This document shows, one piece after another, positions 33,655 to 45,109 of a stretch of 64,000 nucleotides of DNA. A model generated the notes under the pieces. That model was not told where the DNA came from and ran no database searches. It worked only from the letters and a program-made list of their open reading frames with translations. Origin of the DNA: Odontocerum albicorne. Taxonomy: Eukaryota > Arthropoda > Insecta > Trichoptera > Odontoceridae. The stretch is from NCBI GenBank assembly GCA_949825065.1, contig OX463848.1:37751994-37815993 (forward strand). Direction: 5' to 3'. Made by a program: the position numbers and the translations under genes. Each line of letters opens with the position of its first letter. Position 1 is the first letter of the stretch.

Positions 33655-33765
33655 TTATTTAATCATTAATATTAATATTACCCCCTTCAAAGTAGTCTCC
33701 ATAGGATAAAATATACTTTTGGCCACATTTTTACCAATCTGAAAAACATTTTTAGAATACAATTT
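33655..33765 (-). pseudogene. Mariner transposase C-terminal fragment
   Basis: The minus strand reads DW-KCGQKYILSYGDYFEGG, the ending (W-KC...GDYFEG) of mariner-type transposases. A stop replaces one residue. The rest, to about 33975, is not recognised. Confidence 0.6.
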
Positions 33766-34926
33766 TTAGAAAAAGGCTTTTGCTCACCCAGCGGCTTTGG
33801 TTGCAAAACGTTGCCCTTACAATGTACACTTCATCTTCGAGAACAGGATATCGCAGGAGGGCATTATATATGGGGAATAAGGTAGCTGTGGTATCACGAC
33901 GGCGTTGGTTTTGGCCAAAAATTAACGAATCAGTAGTGAAGTGTGAGCCGGTGTATTATGGGGCAAAATAATGAGGTTTTCTTCGGATTACCACGCAAAT
34001 GGCGTTAAAACTCAAAAGAAAGATGGGCTCACTCAAAGAGAGATCAGCCCGCTAAATAAAAAAAATCTCGTCAAATGTTTATTACCCCTCGTAAAATCAA
34101 ACCTGGCGAGCTTGTTTTCATGTCGCAATGCTTTTAATTAACGAGAAAGATGTTGATAACATAAATCCTGAAAAAAAAACCAAACTGGCACAATCGGTAT
34201 CCAAAAAATAACTGGGTACCGATTTAAATCGCATCCATATATTTCATTTCAAATTACAGGCACCCTATCAATTACGATACAATCTCCTGAAGTCTTAAGT
34301 AATACAGCGTTTTAATTTAGCACAACTATTCTAGTGGCAAAATCACTATACAAATGTATGACATGCAGTTTTATAAGGTACAGAAAAATATAATTCAATT
34401 TGGATTTGAATTCTTTAGGAATTGAACCTAGGGCCCTCGCTTGCTTAACATAATTAGTAATCACGGAGATAGTACATGTTTTAACACATTACTCTAAATT
34501 TTATAAATCACAAAATTTAATAAATCAAGCGTTAACCAAACCCAAAACTATTTAACTAGCTTCCTGAAAAGTCTTGAAAGAGGAAACCATTTGACTTGAA
34601 ATTCAAAAGAAGTTTTGGCAATAAATTTAGTGACTTATTAAATTTTAATTGTAATTAAAATGTTTTATTCATGTCCGAATTGTCAATGATTAATGATGCC
34701 ACGTGGTTTTAAAAGGAGGCATCAGAAATCGCGTTGTCATTGCCATCAATCAGTTTATACCCCGAGCATGAATTCATGGTGCCTGATGGACAAGTTAAAA
34801 TAACATATGTTGTGAGTCCTGTACTAACTTAGAAACTTCATTTTCTATAAAACTTCATTTTTTCATATTCGCTTTACAACTTATCACTCGTGCTCGATAT
34901 TTAATTAATTTTTAAAATAATCATAA
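33766..34926. other. Unassigned, with a SINE-C relic
   Basis: 34395-34455 (reverse complement) has a tRNA-like B box GGTTCAATTCC after GCGAGGGCCCTA. 34740-34840 resembles 4440-4530 (TACCCCGAG, ATATGTTG.GAGTCCTGTA). A 63-codon open stretch at 33780 is not supported. Confidence 0.35.
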
Positions 34927-34927
34927 T

Positions 34928-35436
34928 TTATTGTGTCGTTGTTTCTTACTCCCTTGTTATTAAGCAAGATTCCTCGTGATCAAGTATAAATGTCAGACAT
35001 TTATTGTGTCGATGTTTCTTACTCCCTTGTTATTAAGCAAGATTCCTCGTGATCAAGTATAAATGTCAGACATTTATTGTGTCGATGTTTCTTACTCCCT
35101 TGTTATTAAGCAAGATTCCTCGTGATCAAGTATAAATGTCAGACATTTATTGTGTCGATGTTTCTTACTCCCTTGTTATTAAGCAAGATTCCTCGTGATC
35201 AAGTATAAATGTCAGACATTTATTGTGTCGATGTTTCTTACTCCCTTGTTATTAAGCAAGATTCCTCGTGATCAAGTATAAATGTCAGACATTTATTGTG
35301 TCGATGTTTCTTACTCCCTTGTTATTAAGCAAGATTCCTCGTGATCAAGTATAAATGTCAGACATTTATTGTGTCGATGTTTCTTACTCCCTTGTTATTA
35401 AGTAAGATCCTCGTGATCAAGTATAAATGTCATGCA
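34928..35436. repeat. Minisatellite, 73 bp x 7, almost identical units
   Basis: Units (TTATTGTGTCGATGTTTCTT, ACTCCCTTGTTATTAAGCAA, GATTCCTCGTGATCAAGTAT, AAATGTCAGACA) are identical by eye, apart from one base in the first and small changes in the last. Confidence 0.97.
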
Positions 35437-35445
35437 TTATTTGAA

Positions 35446-35665
35446 TAGAAGACGTCTTGTTGGTAAACGCTTGTCTCCCAGCCCGAAGGTTGCGGGTTTA
35501 GTTCCCGTTGAAACCCCTTTTGTTTAAAAAAATATTCCAGTCTAATTTCCACTTTAGGTCACTTAAAAATCTTTCTGTTCAGTTGGATGAGATTGTCGCA
35601 TGGGAATAAATCCACCAGTTTGTACTGTACAACAAAAGTGTAATACAATACAATGCGACCGTGTT
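35446..35665 (+). mobile_element. SINE-A, full length
   Basis: A box TTGGTAAACGCTTGTCTCCC, B box GGTTTAGTTCCC, then CAGTCTAATTTCCACTTTAG, GAGATTGTCGCATGGGAATA and the tail ACAAAAGTGTAATACAATAC. Confidence 0.75.
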
Positions 35666-36514
35666 AGTATTCATACTTGTGTACATGTTAACGAACACGT
35701 GGTCTTGATGGATAAAACAAAGTTCAAAAACCACAAAGATTAAACTTTCAAGACAAGCGGCATGTTTAATCTGCCATAGCTTTTCTTTAGCAAATTTTCT
35801 TTATAAAGCGCTGTTTTCTCGTTTCTTTAAATCCCTTTGAGAGTTATGATAAACAACAAATAAGCTGCAAAAAACTTTCTAATAAAAAGGGGTATATGAA
35901 TATAATCAATCAGGATGCAAATCTGACAGATATCGAACCTGGGGCATTTGTTTTCTTAGCATAAATACTAACCACGGTTGTCGACTTATTATTTTAAATA
36001 AAATAAATACACGAGATAAATCAATAAACTTGTCAATAAATTTGAATCGATAATTGTTTTGCTTTTAATTTGCTTAAACGAGTATATCATTTGTTTTATA
36101 GTCCATAAATTCTAATTTGTAAAATAATCCTCAACGAATTATGCTTAAAGTAAGGAAGCAGTTTAATTATGTGAACAATTTAAAATATATGTAAGACAGT
36201 TAAACAAGTGTTGTCATAAAAAATATAATTTGTTTGAAAAAAATCATAAACGGAGACTAAATGAAAATCGAACCCAAGACGTCAGCTGATGAAGCGACCG
36301 TATTTGCTTAAAAAATAACGTTAAAAATGTTAAAATAACGTGAGTGGTTGAAGAAAATTAAATACACAAACCCACAAAAATTAAAGATATGGATTAACTA
36401 ATAAAATACTAAATAAATAACTGTTTTAAAAGGGGGGTTTTGTATACGAAATCAAATAGTGGTTCAATAATATTTAACGTACATATTTCAGTTCTTAAAC
36501 TTGCATACTAAGAT
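35666..36514. other. Unassigned, with two SINE-C relics
   Basis: On the minus strand, B boxes GGTTCGATATC (about 35935) and GGTTCGATTTTC (about 36270) each follow tRNA-like sequence. Otherwise AT-rich and unassigned. Confidence 0.4.
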
Positions 36515-36559
36515 GTGTAGCGATAGGAATCAAAGTCAATGGAGCATGGATCTTTTATG

Positions 36560-37348
36560 TGTTTATAGTTAAGGCATTAACATTGGGGAGGTTTAAAGAC
36601 ATTGTAATTTGTTTTATCAAACACTGTTTATTTCACTTTTTTGTTATTTTTAGGTTAGGTTATTTATTTATTTATTTTTTCAAAACAGGCTTTGCCCAAT
36701 TACTTTGAAAAATACAAGACATTAAAAAAGAAGAAAAATTATATTGAAAAAAATTATATAAAATAAAAAATAAAGCATATGCATACATACGAGTATATAC
36801 ACACAAACATATGATACACATACTCGTATATTCAGAGTCACTTAAGTATGTTGATGAGTGCTTTCTAACGCACTCAATCTAAGAAGAAAATTTACTTTTG
36901 CTTTTGGTAATGTTATATGAAATATGACAATATCCGAAGCAGTCCCGTTCAGAAGAGTTAAGGCTCTTCCAACTGGCATAGCGGCTGGAAGACCCGTTCT
37001 TGCATATGTTATTGAGAACAGTTCTTGCCGGCGCAGTTTAGTGTAATTGTTAGGAACATTTAACGCTAATCTTTGTAGTAATGCTGGACAGCTCACAACT
37101 CCTCGAACGAGTTTGACAACGTATACCAGGAGACGCAGATCTCTTCTTACGCTCAAGGAGTTATACCCGAGCATGCCCAGCAGAAACTTGTAACGGTATA
37201 CCCTACCGGTTTCAAGGCTTTCATCTCATCATCAAGGGAGCATAAGTCTTGTTTGTGCTCCCTTATGATGAAGTGACAGCCTTGAAACCGGTAGGGTTAT
37301 ACCGTTACAAAAAGTAGAATAAACAGTGTTTGATAAAACAAATTACAA
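36560..37348 (-). mobile_element. Pal element copy 3, split by a LINE
   Basis: Here the one-sided tail is at the left (GTTTATAGTTAAGGCATTAA, 36560-36604), so the element is inverted relative to copies 1, 2 and 4. The left arm stops at CACTTTTTTGTTA (about 36645). The other half resumes near 37190 with TTGTAACGGTATACCCTACC and closes at TTTGATAAAACAAATTACAA. Confidence 0.8.
36647..37188 (-). mobile_element. 5'-truncated LINE inserted in Pal
   Basis: The coding part at 36842-37186 reads LGYNSLSVRRDLRLLVYVVK, LVRGVVSCPALLQRLAL and GRALTLLN, the C-terminus of Jockey-type LINE reverse transcriptases. The 115 codons are open to the stop. The plus strand is T-rich at 36660-36690, that is, an A-rich 3' end on the element's strand. 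A LINE cutting a Pal arm is the younger insertion. Confidence 0.75.
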
Positions 37349-37964
37349 CATACTCGTATATCATATATTTGAACCAGGAAGTATTAAAATCTGCTAAAAT
37401 GATAGTCCAAAACATAATTCTAGTGCAACTTTGATGTATGTATGTGAAACAAGGATGTGGAAAAAAACTGAGAAGAGCCGATCAAATGTTGAAAGAATAC
37501 GTGTACTAAGTAGAATACATCTGATGATTAGTGATGTATTAAGTAAGATGAAGAAGACGACTCTGAGATGGTTTGGGTATGTAAAACAATTAAGTGAAGA
37601 AATACTAGCAAAACGAATATGTAGTGCAAATGAGAGTGAAATTCATGAGAAAGGAAGACCGAGGTTGGATAAAGTGAATAATATTTTCAGAAAAGGAAAT
37701 GTATAAAGTCAGAGAAATCGTAGAAGTTGAATGAGAATGTGTATGGATGTGGAAGAGGCGTGTTGAGATTGGAAAGTGTGGTACTTTGTCCTCTTTGTCT
37801 ACCCCGACAGATAAATAACGTGATGGTATATTTATATCTACAGTTTGGCAATTAAGATAAGGTTTTGAGTCGATACTTCTTTTAAAGTAGTTTAACTTCC
37901 TTATTTTATTCTGGTACCCTTCAATATATTTAAATAAGTATTTCAGACATATGAAAGAGCTTAC

Positions 37965-38180
37965 ACATAAGGCAATATTTTCTTCAGCCTCAAAAAGCGA
38001 TCCTTCGAGTTTAGAACCTCTAGAGTAGCACCGAACTCGTGGTTCGTCATTGAACGAGTTGGAAACACTATAGCTCGACGTGTGCGAGAATTGTTGATAG
38101 ACACACTCAATCGGGAATTGAGCCCAAAACCCCTTGGTGGAAGTCAAGAATGTTACTACCAGGCTACGAAGGTCATCATA
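37965..38180 (-). mobile_element. SINE-B copy
   Basis: Reverse complement: TCGTAGCCTGGTAGTAACAT (A-box-like), GGGCTCAATTCCCG (B box), ATTCTCGCACACGTCGAGC, TTCCAACTCGTTCAATGACG and TACTCTAGAGGTTCTAAAC. Body shared with 48490-48750. Confidence 0.65.
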
Positions 38181-38984
38181 TTTTTGGCATTAAGAACATT
38201 TCTACCTACGAGCAAAATACTTATGGTCAAATTTTGTTCTGTAATAAATGAAATAATTTAGTTTTTTTGTTTATAAATTATTATAATTAAAATTTGTTTG
38301 TTAAGTATACATTGCGTCTTAAAAAAGAAGAGACTGTCTCAAGAACTAGTTGATTTATAATTAAAAAATGGTAAAATACAAATTTTAAATTAGTCATACT
38401 TATTATTTTTCAAAATGGTGCCACAACGTGAATATTTATTATTTTAATATGCATAAACTTTTCAAATCATAATAAAAACACAATCTAAAATATATATCAT
38501 TGTATTATTGTACAATCTATTTCATTATTTATGTCACATTATTTCTCAATCAAACATACAAAACAATTGTTCCACCCTCGATAAAAAGGTTTCCAACCAC
38601 GAAATGGGGGAGGAAGGGGGGGGGGGGGAGAGATAGCCCTGCGGTCCCAACATTACACATTAATACTCAGGGGCTGCCGCAATAATTAGTGTGTCAGGGG
38701 AAATAATTTGTAAAAAGAATAACAAAAGTGGCAGGACACCAAATTAGAATTAAGCCTTCAGACACAATTTGTAACTGCGTTAGATATCTTATTATAATGT
38801 TATGTGGAACCTATTATTAATCGTGTATTTTGAGGGACAATTAAGGTACAAAACGCAAAAACACATTTATAATGTTAATGATCCATTAAAGTGTTTCATT
38901 AAGACCACTTAGCCTCTGGGACAACCATCTGCTCTTCCTAGAGTAGATGGGTGCAGAATTACATCCACACACAGTGGGTAAATT
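38181..38984. other. Unassigned spacer with a G run
   Basis: A purine tract with 11 consecutive G lies near 38618. From 38885 the sequence becomes less AT-rich and leads into the LINE fragment. Confidence 0.4.
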
Positions 38985-39080
38985 TTGGCTATAGAGACAA
39001 TACCTTCTGACTCTGAACTGCTTTGGAGGACCAGAAAACCTCTTAATAGGCTCCGTACAGGAATTGGAAGAACCATGAAC
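38985..39080 (+). pseudogene. LINE C-terminal fragment
   Basis: PSDSELLWRTRKPLNRLRTG plus IGRTMNNM. RTWK-LNRLRTGxGR is the conserved stretch before the C-terminal cysteine motif in Jockey-group LINEs. Confidence 0.65.
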
Positions 39081-40039
39081 AATATGGAATGTTACGTAAT
39101 TTAATGAATTTCAACTTTTAGTAGAAAAATGTACTAGACATCAAACTTTCTTACTTTTTCCTGAAAGGTTTCGACTGAAAAATCTAATTCTTGCATCCCC
39201 TACCACTAAAACAATCTAGGTCAACTTATTCAAATCACAAAAAAATACATAAATTTATACATTTTGACTAAAAATTACATTTAAAATCATCACAAATCCC
39301 CCAGAGATATAAATAGTTTAATATTAACATTTTTACGTGTTGCGAAACTCAAAAAAATATTTTTTGCTTTAAAAAACATCAAATAAACAACGTTTATTAC
39401 AGTTTTATTTCGTTGGAGTTTACCTTTAAATTTTTTACTGGAATTCAAAGGCCACTTTTTATAACATATAATTAGTGGGCCTTTTTTTATAAAAGACCAT
39501 TCAAAATAAGTTTTTTTTCCTAAGTACGATTTATAAGTCATTTGTTTGTTTGCTCTTGCTGTCGAAAAAAAATACATACATAAATATCATTCAAAGGAAA
39601 ACATATCATTGGACAATTCTAGGGAATTTTAAACTGGTTTTTTTTTTCTCAATATTTAAGGTAGCTTAGTTTTTACGATGTTAGACCCAGGGATTTCGGG
39701 TTCGGGTTTCGGGACAACCCAGGGATTTTGGGTTCCTTAGAAAACAATAAAAAATAATACAAAAAAAGATCCCAATCTTGAAAACGAGTTCGCCTCGTTA
39801 ACAATATTTGTGCCCGCTAAAAACACAGTATTGAAGTGATGACAACAAGAGTGATGAAGAACTGCCAGTTCCTTGTCTACTACAGTGGAACTTAACCACT
39901 AGAAGTAGGGTTGAAGACAATGTTGTCTCCCGGCCAAGCATTTCATATATTAGAATCACCAATTCTGATTCGTTTAAGAGTATCAATCAAATTAATGTAA
40001 CGGCCGGCGGCCAAGAATGTATATTAAGCAGTTACTAAA
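39081..40039. other. Unassigned spacer
   Basis: 39790-39990 has open frames on both strands (DEELPVPCLLQWN on plus) but no family is recognised. GGGTTCGGGTTTCGGG near 39700 is tRNA-like at best. Confidence 0.3.
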
Positions 40040-40640
40040 CGCCAGACGTGTAGCGATAGAGAACAAGGCGATGGGTCACTAAAACATATACATATACTCG
40101 AACCGAACAGAACCAAAATCTGCTAAGATAATAAAAGTATTTTGGTGCATTCTTTGATGTGTGGAGGTAAAACAATAACGTAAAAAGATACTGATAGGAG
40201 CTGAAAACATTCTGCAGAAATGCGTGCATTGAGAAGAGTACATGGAGTTACAGTGTATGACAGAACACGAAATGAATTGATAAGGGTTGAAAGTGAATAT
40301 AAGGCTGATGTGTCAAGTAAGAACGATAAGAGCCCGCTGAGATGGCTTGGGCATGTGGAACAAATTATTGAAGAAAGACTAACAAAATAGATATACTCGT
40401 ATACTGCAAATGTGAGTGGAAGGCATGTGATAGGAAGATCAATGAAAGTATGGTTGAATCAAGTAAATTATATTATTAAAAAAGTAAGCATAGAAAATCA
40501 GTGAAATCTTGGAAGTTTTATGAGGTGTATGGATATGGAAGAGACAAGTCAATATGTGTCGAGAAAGAAAAGTCTCGCGTTCTGTTATCTCTGCTTACCC
40601 CGATAGGAAAATTATGTAATGATATGTATGTATTGTGTGT
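40040..40640 (+). pseudogene. RTE-A copy
   Basis: From ACGTGTAGCGATAGAGAAC: MRALRRVHGVTVYDRTRNEL, PLRWLGHVEQI, VSGRHVIGRSMKVWLNQVN, then CRERKVSRSVISAYPDRKIM in shifted frame, and the finish GATATGTATG. Frameshifts and a stop after LTK. One of the longest ordered copies. Confidence 0.7.
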
Positions 40641-40674
40641 AAGCGCCAGAAACAAAAAAATAAGATTAAAAAAA

Positions 40675-40735
40675 ACTAGCATCCGAACCGATGAAAATCG
40701 AACCCGGACACCTAAGTACTAACCATGAATGTTTA
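40675..40735 (-). mobile_element. SINE-C relic (tRNA-like)
   Basis: Reverse complement: CATGGTTAGTACTTAGGTGT, then B box GGGTTCGATTTTCATCG. Confidence 0.45.
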
Positions 40736-40804
40736 CTACTTTGATTTATTGTAGGTGAAATTATTTTGTCTTCTGAAAACATCACTCTTCTGACTATAAC
40801 TGAT

Positions 40805-41570
40805 AGTTTATGTCTAGTCTGTATTGATGCAAAACCTGTGTTCCCCTTCTTGTACGATACATCTAGTTTGTATTTATGCAAAGCCTGTATTCCCCATCTT
40901 GTAACATACGTCTAGTCTGTATTGATACAAAGCCTGTATTCCCCATCTTGTAAAATATATCTAGTCTGTATTGATGCAAAACCTGTATTCCCCATCTTGT
41001 AAAATACATCTAGTCTATTGATGCTAAACCTTTGTTCCCCATCTTGTAAGATATATCTAGTCTGTATTGATGCAAATCCTGTATTCCCCATCTTGTAAGA
41101 TAGATCTAGTATGTGTTGATACAATGCCTGTGTTCTCCATGTTGTAAGATAGAGCTAGTCTGTATTGATGCAAATCTTGTATTCCCCATATTATGCAAAG
41201 CTTGTATTCCTCATCTTGTAAAATACATCTAGTATGTATTGATACAAAACCTGTATTTCCCATCTTGTAAGATACATCTAGTCTAGTGATGCAAAACCTG
41301 TATTTCTCATCTTGTAAGATACATCTAGTCTGTATTGATGCAAAGCCTGTGTTCCCCATCTTGTAAACAACATCTAGTCTGTATTGATGCGAAACCTGTA
41401 TTCCCCATCTTGTAAGATAGACCTAGCCTGTATTGGTGCATAACCTATATTCCCCATCTTATAAGATACATCTAGTCCGTATTGATGCAAAGCCTGTATT
41501 CCCCATCTTATAAGATACATCTAGTCCATATTTATGCAAAGCCTGTATTCCCCATCTTATAAGATAACAT
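40805..41570. repeat. Minisatellite, 49 bp x about 15
   Basis: Units read CATCTAGTCTGTATTGATGC, AAAACCTGTATTCCCCATCT and TGTAAGATA. Units are diverged (about 85-90 percent) with one truncated unit near 41190. The frames seen on the minus strand (GNTGFASIQTR, YILQDGE) arise from the repeat itself. Confidence 0.95.
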
Positions 41571-41686
41571 ACAACTAAAATATGTTACAATAGCAATTTT
41601 AATTTTACTTCACGGTGTTGAGACAAAACCATAAACACTAGAATACTTAATAAACCAGAAGGAATTGAAGTGTAAATTCATCGAAA

Positions 41687-41760
41687 AACGGTTATAATGT
41701 TATGGTTCCATCGAATCTCAAAACGTTTATAATGTTATGGTTCCATCGAATCTCAAAACG
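41687..41760. repeat. Tandem duplication, 35 bp x 2
   Basis: GTTATAATGTTATGGTTCCA plus TCGAATCTCAAAACG, repeated. Confidence 0.9.
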
Positions 41761-42189
41761 ACGAGTTACTGTGCCAAGCAGGAGTAGAACGGGAGCTCTT
41801 AAATGTCCTCTAAGGTCAAAAGTTTGCTTTCTGGATTTTATATTAAGAGCAGATAAATATTACTTTCTAAAAGTAATATTTATAGCCCAAATCAAGGGTT
41901 AACTGCCTTACTTTTGTGATATTTATGAATGTTCATGTATCCATACAGTTGACGAGCTGATCCATGCCGCCGAATACAGAGATATTTTCGGTCTTTCGAA
42001 TCGTTAACGTCAGGATGACCAGACACAATATATGAAAAAAAAACAGTCAAGTTTCTTAATAAGACTTGTAATAACTAAATCTATCCATGTATCTTAAACA
42101 TTACGTTATGTATTGTATTAATAGTTCAAAAGTATTGAATCTTCATCTTCATTTTAACCATTACGCTATGTCCCCGTTGGAGCCATCAG
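41761..42189. other. Unassigned spacer
   Basis: No gene or repeat recognised. Confidence 0.4.
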
Positions 42190-42545
42190 AGGGAACATAC
42201 TATACATTCACTTGATTCTATTACATCACACATCTTTCGCTTCTTCCATGTCAATATCTATCTATCACTCTTCCCTCTTTCAAACATCGATCAATGTAAT
42301 CTTGCTCCGTTTTCTAAGTGTTCTCAAACTTCTTATACTTTTTGTATGTATTTCTCGTGCAGATACATTTTTTGTAAACTTAATCACTGCATGTTTTTTT
42401 CGTCTAAATTTTTCCTTAATGTCCTCATTCTTTATTTTACTATACATTTTCTTACACATTCAGCGCAACAATATATCTTACTTATTTTCATCACATTTAT
42501 CTTACTTTAATCCTACTTTTTCTACGTCCGAATATTACTGTCATA
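42190..42545 (-). pseudogene. RTE-like fragment, minus strand
   Basis: The pyrimidine-rich plus strand (CATTCACTTGATTCTATTAC, CTTCCATGTCAATATC, AAGTGTTCTCAAACTTCTTA) has the order and composition of an inverted RTE-A 3' half. No intact motif. Confidence 0.35.
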
Positions 42546-42721
42546 TCGTAAAGTTGGGACCAGGATTTTAATGTACACATTGTTTATACCTTAATAACTC
42601 TATTATCCGCTAAAGTAGTTATAATTAAAGGACAATTTATACAGCGCCGTCTCTCCTCACTTAACCCTTGAAAGAGCGGGTGAATAACTATACCTTAATA
42701 TAATTATTCAACCACTATTTT

Positions 42722-43050
42722 AAGGCCAATATTAGGGCCAAGTAGGGACTATAGGGTGGGTGATTAAATTTTTGAAAACAACTGTAATCAATGACAGCTT
42801 TTGTAACAAAAGAAGTGTGTACTAGTGCATTGTCATACAGTAATAATATCACCCTTCGTGCAATAATCTCACCCACCCTTCAACGTTTTGTTTTAATGGC
42901 ATCCTTTAATTTATACATTAATGACATATAATCATCGTGATAGAACTCTCTGAAAATCACCAAAAAATGATGCCATCATCTCTTTTTGGACGTTTATCAC
43001 CTTGGCTTCTTTAGGCAGGGGTGATCCCAGAATCTCGGGGTGATTAAGCC
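42722..43050 (-). pseudogene. Mariner transposase fragment
   Basis: The minus strand gives ILGSPLPKEAKVINVQKEMM, ASFFGDFQRVL, then in other frames VLLLYDNALVHTSFVTKAVI and HPPYSPYLALILA. These match the mariner order GSP-PKKAK, ASVFWD, HDNAP-H and HPPYSPDLAPSD. The second catalytic D is kept (DNA) and the third is lost (D to Y). Frameshifts and missing ends make it inactive. Confidence 0.75.
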
Positions 43051-43066
43051 GGGATGTTCGCTTTAA

Positions 43067-43687
43067 TCTTTCCTTCCCTGTGTTGGGTATCTTCTACACG
43101 TTGCTTCTAATAACCATCAATATCCCTATAAATATAATAAATACAAGGTTAAGATTTTAGGTATTCCTCCATAACATATTTGCACATTGATTTAAAAAAT
43201 AATATTAATAATAATCAGAATTTATCGACTACATCGAGGTGTTTTGTAAAGATCGAAAACAAATTCGCATTTAAACGCTGCGAGTGCCTCGTCTTGACGA
43301 TAGGTGAATAGTATGCAGGAAGCGCGACACTATATTCGAATCTCACTCTTGCATACTCCACTGAATTGCGAGGAGCTGAATTGTCTCAACGTCGCAAGCA
43401 TAAGCGTAAGCGCCGGGGTATGCGACTGACGTTCCGCGCCACTAGTAGCTTCTAGGCTTGCAAATAGGTTAGACGTACGCCCGTTCCGTGAGCGTTGCCA
43501 GATGGTTTTTTAATGTTTTCAGCAAATAAATCTCAATTATTATAATTTTTAACTTCAATTATAATTAATTAAGGGGATTATCTATGAATGTTCTTATTTT
43601 TTCGATTTAAAATCGCTAATTTTTTATTACGTACTCACTACCCAGCACCGGAGCACGCGTATTATTTTTATCACCGTAAGGGAAGGG
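43067..43687. mobile_element. piggyBac-like MITE, 621 bp
   Basis: Flanked by TTAA at 43063-43066 and 43688-43691. Left TCTTTCCTTCCCTGTG pairs with right CACCGTAAGGGAAGGG. Shares several blocks with 11286-11900. The middle (43270-43500) is unusually GC-rich. No coding. Confidence 0.75.
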
Positions 43688-43691
43688 TTAA

Positions 43692-44404
43692 GCCACATTA
43701 TTATTGACAGATTAAAAATTTTACAATTTTTAAAAATAAGTTGAGTGTAACAATGGAAAGGTGGTGATTATGACCATTAGATTAGATATTTCTCTGGATC
43801 TGCAGATATTCAGAAAAACATTCGGTTTTAAAACTGTAGAAAAGTTACCAGGGAAAGACGAACTACAAAGAATCCTTTGTACATCTCCCGATATGTTAAA
43901 ACGTTCGGCTTAAAGTGGTGCATAGTGTACTATATGTACGCAAAGCTTATATATATTTATTAATGTTGATTAATAAGACTTCTCAAAAATCGTTGTCTTT
44001 AATTGCTTCCTACACCTCTACACGCCACACATGTTTGTTACTTTTAAAGGCAGACCATTTTACGTAGCAACAAAAGTCCTGTCATAATACCCCACTCTAT
44101 TGGATCGATACGATAAAATAGTTTTATTTGATGAAGATATAACCAACTTCAAAGATCTACTACTCTCTAAAAGAAAATATAGTATACAACATACAGATTC
44201 GAAAGATACATTGGACATATCTCATTAAGTGACATGAATACAAAGAAACAAAGTTTGAATTCGATTAATTCACGATTCTTAAGTATTGGCTCCATATAGA
44301 CAATTAAAAGTGGACTTACGAGTATATGACAATATTTATGACTACCATATATCGCTGGTACTTTTCTTTCAACATCACACTTCGTGCGGCCATCCGAAGT
44401 ATCG
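43692..44404. other. Unassigned AT-rich spacer
   Basis: No gene or repeat recognised. Confidence 0.4.
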
Positions 44405-44610
44405 TATTGTATTTCACTTTCATTGTATAAAGTACTACCTGGTGGGCTTATTGTCATGTGGCATTCCCTTCCAACTTACAAGAAATATGTTTAAAATGCC
44501 TTAAGTGAAAACCAAAACCATCTTTAAAAACAAAAAGGGTTTCAGTGGAACTTGAATCCGCCACCTCCGGGTAGGGAGACAGGCGTTTTGTCAATTAGGC
44601 CATGTAGATC
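44405..44610 (-). mobile_element. SINE-A, near full length
   Basis: Tail GTATTTCACTTTCATTGTAT and ACCTGGTGGGCTTATTGTCA, body GCCTTAAGTGAAAACC, head with TTGAATCCGCCACCTCCGGG and TAGGGAGACAGGCGTTTTGT on the inverse strand. Confidence 0.7.
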
Positions 44611-45109
44611 ATTGAGTAAACACACCTCCAAGATAATTCAACTGAGTCAACCTAAGGATTGCGTTAATTTTAGTGTCCATAAGTTGACTTTTCAGAATTA
44701 ATCATATACTAATACTAGCACGTATCTAGCGCTTGATCAGTATTGACTATTAATTATTTTATTATATTCCGTGTAAACAGAGGTCCGGTAAATAAGTATA
44801 TGTGATTATCCTTTTTAATATACAAAACTTCTGAAAACTTTTGTACAAGTCAGGGCCTATGCTAGTCGAAGTGTAACCTAACATATATGTAAAAATCTAA
44901 AATGATAATCAATTTATTATTCACGTAAATATTAATTTAAATTACCTCCAATAATTCGTATGGTTTACAATAATTTAATTGTATGGATAAAATTTTCGTT
45001 AGACACTGTCTAAACTTTGATAAATTCCTTTGGTAGAAATATGATTATTGCGCGATACTAAATTTTTAACATTTCAGAATATAACGAAACAGCACGCCCT
45101 TATCGACAC
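44611..45109. other. Unassigned AT-rich spacer
   Basis: No gene or repeat recognised. Confidence 0.4.

Larger units (their letters stand above)
36515..37840 (+). mobile_element. RTE-A copy split by Pal
   Basis: RTE-A begins at GTGTAGCGATAGGAATCAAA (36515), stops at the Pal insertion (36560-37348), and resumes with CATACTCGTATA. Then follow LMYVCETRMWKKTEKSRSN (about 37430), TLRWFGYVKQLSEE, ICSANES, GRPRLDKVNNIFRKGNV and an end near GATGGTATA (37830). The C-terminal 90 codons are open. The N-terminal half is absent. Confidence 0.75.

Noticed and set aside
35446..35520. tRNA gene
   Set aside because: A and B boxes are present, but there is no cloverleaf I could complete, and the SINE-A body and tail follow. 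The same holds for 10440-10502, 19955-20030 and 58570-58640.
37605..38147. 180-codon open frame on the minus strand
   Set aside because: It lies antisense to an RTE-A fragment and overlaps SINE-B. It has no domain and is best explained by chance.
41057..41359. Repetitive 70-100-codon proteins (GNTGFASIQTR type) on the minus strand
   Set aside because: They are translations of the 49-bp minisatellite, whose unit length shifts the frame.
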